A DNA stretch of 20,653 nt, from contig CAKMQH010000209.1 in assembly GCA_927911515.1 (NCBI GenBank), forward strand, positions 1-20,653, in the 5' to 3' direction. The DNA comes from an uncultured Neisseria sp. Lineage in GTDB: Bacteria; Pseudomonadota; Gammaproteobacteria; Burkholderiales; Neisseriaceae. Below, one piece after another: positions 14,455 to 20,653 of this stretch (the stretch's first letter is position 1; each line of letters begins with the position of its first letter). Below the pieces are notes generated by a model. It searched no databases. It saw only the letters and a program-made list of their open reading frames with translations, and was not told the DNA's origin. The position numbers and the translations under genes are program-made.

Positions 14455-17118
14455 TTAGCGTTTCCAGCTTGGCGCCACGTCGGCATTGATGCCGTATTTT
14501 TCGATGGCTTGTTGAACGGTTTCTTTGCTGACTTTGCCTTGTTCTGCCAATGCGCTCAATGCTGCCACGGCAACGTTGTAGCGGTCCACTTCGAAGAAGC
14601 GGCGCAGGTTGGCACGGCTGTCAGAACGTCCGAAACCATCGGTACCCAAGACATGGTAGTCGTTCGGGATGTACGCGCGGATACGGTCGGCATAGCTGCG
14701 GATATAGTCGGTAGCGGCGATAACCGGACCGTCATGACCTTGCAGTTGCGAGGTAACGAAAGGCACTTTTTCAGCTTCCAGCGGATGCAGGCGGTTGAAA
14801 CGTTCTACTTCGATGGCATCGCGGTGCAGCAGGTTGAAGGATGGGCAAGACCAAATGTCTGCTTCTACGCCGAAGTCAGCTTTCAGCAATTCGGCACCGG
14901 CAATCACTTCTTGCAGGATGGTACCGGAACCCATCAATTGAACTTTCTTGTCGCCTTTACCGCCGGCTTTCAGCAAGTACATACCTTTCAGGATGTCTTG
15001 TTCTGCACCTTCAGGCATATCCGGATGAGCGTAGTTCTCGTTCATCAGGGTGATGTAGTAGAACACGTCTTCGTTATTGGCATACATACGGCGCAGACCG
15101 TCTTGTACGATAACGGCTACTTCGTATTGGAATGTCGGATCGTAAGAAACGCAGTTCGGGATCAAATCGGCTTGAATGTGGCTGTGACCATCTTCGTGTT
15201 GCAGACCTTCACCGTTCAAGGTCGTACGACCGGCAGTACCACCCAACAGGAAGCCGCGTGCGTGCATATCACCGGCAGCCCATGCCAAGTCGCCGATACG
15301 TTGGAAACCGAACATAGAGTAGTAAATGTAGAAAGGAATCATCGCGAAGTCGCTATTGGCATAGCTGGTCGCCGCAGCAATCCAGTCTGCCATCGCACCC
15401 GGTTCGTTAATACCTTCTTGCAAGATTTGACCGTCAACGGATTCTTTGTAGAACATCAGTTGGTCTTTGTCTTGCGGGGTGTATTGTTGACCTTTCGGGT
15501 TCCAAATACCGTATTGACGGAACATGCCTTCCATACCGAAGGTACGGCTTTCGTCGGGAACGATAGGTACGACGCGTTTGCCGATTTTTTTGTCTTTCAA
15601 CAGAGTAGACAGAATGCGGACAAATGCCATAGTGGTCGAGAATTCACGATCACCACTGGATTTCAGTTGCGCATCAAATGCGGACAACTCAGGCACTTCC
15701 AATACCTCTTTTGTCGGATGACGTTGAGGCAGGTAGCCGCCCAAGGCTTCGCGGCGTGCGTGCAGGTATTTGTACTCTTCGCTGTCAGGAGCGAAAGTCA
15801 GGTAAGGCAGATCGCCGCTGTCGATTTGCTCGTCGGTAACAGGAATGTCAAAGCGGTCGCGGAATTGTTTCAGAGACGCCTTGTCCATTTTTTTGGCTTG
15901 GTGGGCAACGTTTTGACCTTCACCCGATGGTCCCATACCATAACCTTTAATGGTTTTCGCCAAAATTACGGTAGGTTTGCCGTCCGCATGGTTAGCAGCG
16001 AGATCATAAGCGTTGTACACTTTTTGAGGGTCGTGGCCGCCGCGGTTCAATGCCCAGATTTGCTCATCGGTCATATCGGCAACCATTGCTTTCAGTTCTG
16101 GTGTATTGAAGAAGTGATCGCGAACGTAGGCACCGTCTCTGGATTTGTAAGTTTGGTAGTCACCGTCCAGACATTCTTCCATGCGTTTGCGCAGGATGCC
16201 GTCCTTGTCTTTTGCCAAGAGGCGGTCCCAACGACGACCCCAGATGACTTTAACAACATTCCAGCCGGCACCGGCGAAATTACCTTCCAATTCTTGGATG
16301 ATTTTGCCGTTACCGCGGACAGGACCGTCCAAACGTTGCAGGTTACAGTTGATGACAAAAATCAGGTTGTCCAAACCTTCGCGTGCAGCAAGGGCGATGG
16401 CGCCTTGTGATTCAGGTTCGTCCATTTCGCCGTCGCCGCAGAAACACCATACTTTACGGCCTTTGGTTTTTGCCAGACCGCGGGATTCCAAGTATTTCAG
16501 GAAACGGGCTTGGTAAATCGCCATAATCGGACCCAAGCCCATAGATACGGTCGGGAATTGCCAGAAATCAGGCAGCAAGTGCGGGTGCGGGTAAGAAGGC
16601 AGACCATGTCCGTCCACTTCCTGACGGAAATTGTTCAGTTGGTCTTCAGTCAGACGGCCTTCAACGAAAGCGCGGGCATAGATACCTGGAGAAACGTGGC
16701 CTTGGAAGAATACCAAATCACCTTCTTCGCCTTCGCCTTTAGCTTTCCAAAAATGGTTGAAACCCACTTCGTACATGGTTGCGGCAGATTGGAAAGATGC
16801 GATATGACCACCCAGCTCCAAATCTTTTTTACCGGCGCGCAATACGATGGCGGCGGCGTTCCAGCGCACGAATGCGCGGATGCGGTGTTCGATGTTTTGG
16901 TCGCCCGGAATACCTTTTTCGTCTTCAACCGAAACGGTATTCAAATATGGAGTGGTTGTGCCGTGAGGCATACGAACGCCTTTGTCGCGGCTGTATTTAA
17001 CCAGATGCTCCAACAAGTATTGCGCGCGTTCGCTGCCTTCGTATTCGAGAACTGAGCTTAACGCATCCAACCACTCTTGGGTTTCAATCGGGTCAACATC
17101 GTGTAATTGGGTGGACAT
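14455..17118 (-). CDS. aceE: Pyruvate dehydrogenase E1 (homodimeric type)
   Basis: Decarboxylates pyruvate with thiamine diphosphate and acetylates the lipoyl arms of E2. The 887-residue protein is full length and identical in size to the E. coli enzyme. The thiamine diphosphate/Mg motif GDGEMDEPES lies at 228-237 and ends at VINCNLQRLDGP (NCN at 257-259). Further conserved stretches are GHIASFQSAATMYEVGFNHF near the N-terminus and a C-terminal region ending DVAPSWKR. The ATG at 17116-17118 has AAGGAT eight bases upstream. No frame break is seen over 2.66 kb, in contrast to its neighbours. It is the first gene of aceE-aceF-lpdA; the 240-base gap to aceF holds two hairpins. Its promoter should lie in the A+T-rich region 17119-17550. 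Confidence 0.97.
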   Translation of the reverse strand: MSTQLHDVDPIETQEWLDALSSVLEYEGSERAQYLLEHLVKYSRDKGVRMPHGTTTPYLNTVSVEDEKGIPGDQNIEHRIRAFVRWNAAAIVLRAGKKDLELGGHIASFQSAATMYEVGFNHFWKAKGEGEEGDLVFFQGHVSPGIYARAFVEGRLTEDQLNNFRQEVDGHGLPSYPHPHLLPDFWQFPTVSMGLGPIMAIYQARFLKYLESRGLAKTKGRKVWCFCGDGEMDEPESQGAIALAAREGLDNLIFVINCNLQRLDGPVRGNGKIIQELEGNFAGAGWNVVKVIWGRRWDRLLAKDKDGILRKRMEECLDGDYQTYKSRDGAYVRDHFFNTPELKAMVADMTDEQIWALNRGGHDPQKVYNAYDLAANHADGKPTVILAKTIKGYGMGPSGEGQNVAHQAKKMDKASLKQFRDRFDIPVTDEQIDSGDLPYLTFAPDSEEYKYLHARREALGGYLPQRHPTKEVLEVPELSAFDAQLKSSGDREFSTTMAFVRILSTLLKDKKIGKRVVPIVPDESRTFGMEGMFRQYGIWNPKGQQYTPQDKDQLMFYKESVDGQILQEGINEPGAMADWIAAATSYANSDFAMIPFYIYYSMFGFQRIGDLAWAAGDMHARGFLLGGTAGRTTLNGEGLQHEDGHSHIQADLIPNCVSYDPTFQYEVAVIVQDGLRRMYANNEDVFYYITLMNENYAHPDMPEGAEQDILKGMYLLKAGGKGDKKVQLMGSGTILQEVIAGAELLKADFGVEADIWSCPSFNLLHRDAIEVERFNRLHPLEAEKVPFVTSQLQGHDGPVIAATDYIRSYADRIRAYIPNDYHVLGTDGFGRSDSRANLRRFFEVDRYNVAVAALSALAEQGKVSKETVQQAIEKYGINADVAPSWKR

Positions 17119-17550
17119 AGTATCTATCCTTATGTTGAGTGTTATTCAATGACAGAGGGTTATACCCCTAATGTTTTCGTTTGCGAAAATTGATATACAA
17201 AAACGAAAATTCCTAAAATTAAATCAAACGTAAAACCACAATTACCCTAATATTATCAATTAATTAAGAACATAATTGAAAACAACGGGCGCAATGAGTC
17301 ATTTATTTGAATTTATTCAGCTGCAAATCGTATCAGTAATTGGAATAACTGGCAAATTGCAATTTATAACATCGGTTTTATTCTGAACAATTGATATATG
17401 GATTTGATTGATTTTTGCTCGAATTTAAATAAAAACGAAAATTTATCATTAAATTATTTTCCAAAACCAACAAATAAGCACATTATCCATTACCAACCGA
17501 ATAGAAATACCTCATCAAATTTATTAACAGTTAAATAAAATCAATTAGTT
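17119..17550. promoter_or_regulatory. A+T-rich upstream region of the pyruvate dehydrogenase genes
   Basis: About 430 bases without a gene, far more A+T-rich than the flanks, between aceE and the end of argD. It contains a palindrome TTTTCG-TTTG-CGAAAA (17174-17189) and two further copies of AAAAACGAAAATT (17199-17211 and 17431-17443). In the minus direction a TATAAC near 17160 could be a -10 box for aceE, but I find no good -35 at 17 bases. No DUS hairpin is present, so readthrough between aceE and argD is not blocked by one; both genes are on the minus strand, so argD lies downstream of nothing here and ends into aceE upstream DNA. Confidence 0.4.
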
Positions 17551-18731
17551 TCAGACGAGCCATTCTGTCAATGCAGCTTCTAAGCGTTTCAGACCTTCCG
17601 CCATATCTTCATCATTAACAGTAGGCTGGGGGCGAAGCGCACGACGTCGGCTCCGGCAACCAATACCATCAGGCCGTGTTTCAGAGCGGCGGCAGTAATT
17701 TCTGAAGCGCGGCCTTTGTATTTGTCCGCCAGCACACAACCGATGAGCAGCCCTATGCCGCGAACTTCCTTAAACACGCCGGTTTTTTCGCCCAATTCCC
17801 GCAGGGTCGTCTGAAGTTTTTGTCCTTGTTTTTCAACATGAGCCAAGGTTTCGGGATCGTTGATGATGTCGAACGCACGGCTGCCGACGGCGCACGCCAT
17901 CGGATTACCGCCGAAAGTCGAACCGTGCGTCCCAGGCCCGAAGGTCGGGGCGATTTTGTCAGTGGTCAGAATCGCGCCGATGGGGAAGCCGCCGCCCAAG
18001 GCTTTGGCGGAACTGAGAATATCGGGCGTAATGCCGTAATGCTCGTAGGCAAACAGTTTGCCCGTATGCCCCATACCGGTTTGCACTTCGTCCAAAATCA
18101 GTAATGCGCCGTGTTCGTCGCACAAACGGCGTGCGGCTTGCAGATATTCTTGAGTAGCGGGCAGGATGCCGCTTTCGCCCTGAATCGGCTCGATGATTAC
18201 GGCGCAGGTGTTTTCGCTGATGGCGGCTTCCAATGCAGCAACATCGTTAAACGGAACGTGGGTAATGCCTTGCGGTAGCGGCGCGTAGTCTTTGCTGTAT
18301 TTGGGCTGGCCGCCGACCGATACGGTAAACAATGTGCGACCGTGGAAGCTGTTCAGGCAGGAGATGATTTCGGTTTTGTGTCCGCCAAAATGATCGCGAC
18401 CGTATTTGCGCGCCAGTTTCAGCGCGGCTTCGTTGGCTTCCGCGCCGGAATTGCAAAAGAATACTTTGTCGGCAAAGGTATGCTCTACCAGCTTTTGTGC
18501 CAATTCCTGCGCGGGCTTAGTCGTATAGATATTAGAAATGTGCCACAATTTTTGCGACTGCTCTACCAGTGCGGCAACCAAATCGGGATGGCAGTGTCCC
18601 AACGCGTTGACCGCGATTCCGCCCGACAAGTCGATATATTCACGACCTTCAATATCCCAGACACGGCTGCCAAGGGCGCGTTCGGGAATCATGGGGGCGA
18701 ATGAAAAATTGGGGGTCAGGTAGTTTTGCAT
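17551..18731 (-). CDS. argD: Acetylornithine aminotransferase, one frameshift near the end
   Basis: A PLP enzyme of arginine synthesis that makes N-acetylornithine from N-acetylglutamate semialdehyde; ArgD enzymes often also act on succinyl-diaminopimelate. The ATG at 18729-18731 (MQNYLTPNFSFAP) with AAAGGA upstream is preferred over an in-frame ATG at 18779, which lacks a ribosome site. Motifs: NSGAEANEAALKLARKYGR from residue 94, LDEVQTGMG with the PLP-binding Asp214, and SSAKALGGGFP with the Schiff-base Lys243. One base is missing between 17618 and 17619: CTACTGTTAATG should read CTACTGATTAATG. After it the sequence continues NDEDMAEGLKRLEAALTEWL to the TGA at 17551-17553, giving about 393 residues. 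The stop codon lies in a partial DUS (GTCTGAAA). Confidence 0.94.
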
Positions 18732-18899
18732 TCGGTTTCCTTTGCAGTTTAAGTCTGATGTATAGTGAATGAACGGCATTGAATCGAATACGACAACGCC
18801 TGCATTGATATTAAGTTAATCTGGCGATTATGCGCCGATTAAGACATCATGTCATCCGCTGCAGAATTCAAATATTCGAACACCATGCCTGCTATCAAC

Positions 18900-18953
18900 A
18901 AAGGTCGTCTGAAAACGCAGATCTAACCCGTCAAACGTTTTCAGACGACCTTT
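18900..18953 (-). terminator. DUS inverted-repeat terminator after the hpnE-like gene
   Basis: AAAGGTCGTCTGAAAACG (18900-18917) pairs with CGTTTTCAGACGACCTTT (18936-18953), an 18-bp stem with an 18-base loop and a TTT end in the minus direction. It separates the hpnE-like gene (stop at 19011) from argD. The stretch 18732-18899 should hold the argD promoter; a TATACA about 40 bases before the argD start is a weak -10 candidate. Confidence 0.75.
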
Positions 18954-19010
18954 TGGCATCATATTCACACTAAGGCTTACTTGAACAATCAAGGTACAAA
19001 CTTAGCAGCT

Positions 19011-20008
19011 CTATCTTTTTATTTTCAAATTTCTTTTTTCCAAACACCTTTCCGCCGCTGTCAAACCCGACTGTACCGCCGCTTCCAACGTAGCCGGATA
19101 GCGTGGATGCAAGTAGTCGCCTGCGGGATAGATATTCCGCTGGTGCAGCCAAGCAAAATCGGGAGTGACGGAATTAGGCGTGCAGGCTGTGGTCGCCCGT
19201 TTTTCGGTGATAACACGGACGGCTTCGGGTTCGTCCAAATAAGGGCAGATGCGTTTCACGTCTGCATGGACTTTCTCCGACCATTCTTGGCTTTTGAACG
19301 CTCCGACGTGATCGGAAACGCTGATGACGGAGGCGACTTCGTTTGTCGGCAAACCGAGTGCGCCGCGATACACCAGCCATTGCGCCGTACCGTCGGCAAA
19401 TCCGGTCAGCGGCGCAGGCAGATGGACTGGAACAGCATAGCGCAGATAGACGGTAGTAATCGAGTGGTATTGGAGATTTTGATAGATCGTCTGAATATAG
19501 TCCGGAGTATCTTCAGGAAAAGATGGACGGCATGATATGGCGCAGTCGCAATAATAACGGCATCAAAAGCCTCATCATTCACAACAACGCGTCCGTCAGG
19601 AAGGTTTTTCAGACGACCCACGCGGGTTTCAAGACGGATGTCCGCACCGTATTGCTTGAGTTTTGCCAGCGCAGGCTCGGCAATGATTGCACCTAAATCG
19701 CGCTTGGGCAAAAGGTAGTCGCTGCCGGATTTATCCGCCCATACGCCGTCGGACAAAACATTGCATAACACCCGCAAACTTGCGTGTTCCAAGGGCGTAT
19801 TGAGTGCGCCCCACACCAGCGGCTGCCAAAACTCTGCAACCAGCCTGCGCGGGACATTGCGCTGCCGCAGCCATTGAGCAACAGCCAAATCAGCACGCTT
19901 GCCGCGTGCGTAACGCTGCAACGCAGTCATATCGAATAACAGCCTGATTTTCAGCGAAAACGAAATATTTTTAGCACGCAATATGCCGGTCAAAAATATG
20001 CAGCGGCG
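19011..20008 (-). CDS. hpnE: HpnE-like FAD-dependent oxidoreductase, C-terminal part, frameshifted
   Basis: Related to hydroxysqualene dehydroxylase / squalene-associated FAD-dependent desaturases of the amine-oxidase fold. Recognisable stretches: AQWLRQRNVPRRLVAEFWQP, LVWGALNTPLEHASLRVLCN, GSDYLLPKRDLGAIIAEPAL, FDAVIIATAPYHAVHL, and the FAD-domain end IYPAGDYLHPRYPATLEAAV. The frame breaks at the four-base run 19518-19521, where one more base restores PEDTPDYIQTIYQNLQYHS through to the C-terminal part and the TAG at 19011-19013. A five-base run at 19992-19996 probably has one base too many (restoring PLHILTGILRAKN). About 330 residues are present; the N-terminal nucleotide-binding GxGxxG region is missing because nuoF begins at about 20011 on the other strand. 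Family identity is good; the exact substrate is uncertain. Confidence 0.75.
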
Positions 20009-20026
20009 AAGGCGTGATTTTTGACC
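19988..20026. repeat. Short inverted repeat at the hpnE/nuoF junction
   Basis: GGTCAAAAAT (19988-19997) and ATTTTTGACC (20017-20026) are exact 10-bp inverted copies around 19 bases. One arm lies in the hpnE-like frame, the other in nuoF (IFDQ). The point where hpnE-like sequence gives way to nuoF sequence lies between the arms. Confidence 0.65.
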
Positions 20027-20653
20027 AAGTGGATACCGCCAATCCCGATTGCTGGACGCTGGACGAATACGTCAAACGCGGCGGCTACACCGCCCTGCCG
20101 TAAAATTCTGGCCGAAAAAACGCCGCAAGACGACGTGATTGCCGAAGTCAAAACTTCCGGCCTGCGCGGGCGCGGCGGTGCCGGCTTCCCGTCCGGCCTG
20201 AAATGGAGCTTCATGCCCCGTTCCTTCCCCGGTGAAAAATACATCGTCTGCAACACCGACGAAGGCGAACCCGGCACCTTTAAAGACCGCGATATCATCC
20301 GTTTCAATCCGCATGCTTTAATTGAAGGCATGATTATCGGCGGCTATGCCATGGGCGCGTGTGCCGGTTACAACTATATTCACGGCGAAATCTTTGAAGG
20401 CTATCAACGCTTTGAAGCCGCTCTGGCTGAAGCCCGGGAAGCAGGCTTCCTTGGCAAAAACATCCTGGGCAGCGGCTCGATTTCGAACTCTTCGCCCACC
20501 ACGGGTACGGCGCATACATCTGCGGTGAAGAACCGCGCTGCTTGAATCACTCGAAGGCAAAAAAGGCCAGCCGCGCTTCAAGCCCCCGTTCCCGGCTTCG
20601 TTCGGTTTGTTCGGCAAACCCACCACCATCAACAACACCGAAACTTTTCGCCT
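20011..20653 (+). CDS. nuoF: NADH-quinone oxidoreductase subunit F, partial, four frameshifts
   Basis: NuoF is the NADH-binding, FMN- and Fe-S-bearing subunit of respiratory complex I on the cytoplasmic side of the membrane. The sequence begins in-gene at GVIFDQVDTANPDCWTLDEY; only the first few codons appear missing. Then come LRGRGGAGFPSGLKWSF (FMN/NADH glycine loop), CNTDEGEPGTFKDRD, GYGAYICGEE and INNTETF. Four single-base faults break the frame: an extra C at 20098-20099, a missing T near 20477, a missing A near 20531 and an extra T at 20645-20648. With these corrected the translation is continuous and typical. The gene runs off the window. Upstream there should be nuoE, but the sequence joins an oppositely oriented hpnE-like fragment. 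Four faults in 640 bases point to poor sequence here. Confidence 0.9.

Noticed and set aside
14509..16410. 633-residue open frame on the plus strand opposite aceE
   Set aside because: Low-complexity antisense of a conserved gene, rich in Val, Phe and Gln as expected of a shadow frame; no ribosome site or recognisable domain.

Overview
The window looks like chromosomal DNA of a commensal Neisseria. The evidence is (i) many copies of the 12-mer AGGTCGTCTGAA, singly or as inverted pairs between genes, which matches the mucosa/sicca/subflava-type variant of the neisserial DNA uptake sequence (DUS), and (ii) Neisseria-like housekeeping genes, including a dihydrolipoyl dehydrogenase with its own lipoyl domain (P64k type). 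The species assignment is an inference.

Layout. 1-1877: 3' part of ilvD, then azoR, each followed by a DUS hairpin. 2109-7936: an accessory Rhs toxin/immunity island. It holds a small low-GC putative immunity gene, a decayed minus-strand rhs gene with a short exchanged tip, a second rhs fragment in the opposite direction joined head-to-head near 5980, two transposase tails, and an orphan low-GC membrane-protein gene between those tails. 8110-10339 (minus): trmB, ribE and a DUF815 ATPase in tight succession. 10704-17118 (minus): the pyruvate dehydrogenase cluster aceE-aceF-lpdA, with DUS hairpins in both gaps and after lpdA. 17551-18731 (minus): argD. 19011-20008 (minus): the C-terminal part of an HpnE-like FAD oxidoreductase. 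It abuts nuoF (plus), which lacks its first codons and runs off the window.

A striking technical feature is that many otherwise well-conserved genes carry single-base insertions or deletions, often in short homopolymers: ilvD, the DUF815 gene, trmB, aceF twice, argD, hpnE once or twice, and nuoF four times. This pattern fits sequencing or assembly error much better than true gene loss. I give corrected gene boundaries and say where each shift lies. The rhs gene also has shifts and an in-frame stop, but there real decay is plausible.

Function. The central block supplies acetyl-CoA from pyruvate. ilvD and argD serve branched-chain amino acid and arginine synthesis, ribE makes riboflavin, trmB modifies tRNA and nuoF belongs to respiratory complex I. 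The only candidate for new biology is the Rhs island: a chimeric toxin tip with a cysteine motif resembling the zinc site of toxin deaminases plus its adjacent immunity gene, an inverted second rhs copy, and an orphan membrane gene that may be an immunity gene left without its toxin. I saw no tRNA, rRNA, CRISPR array or intact insertion sequence.
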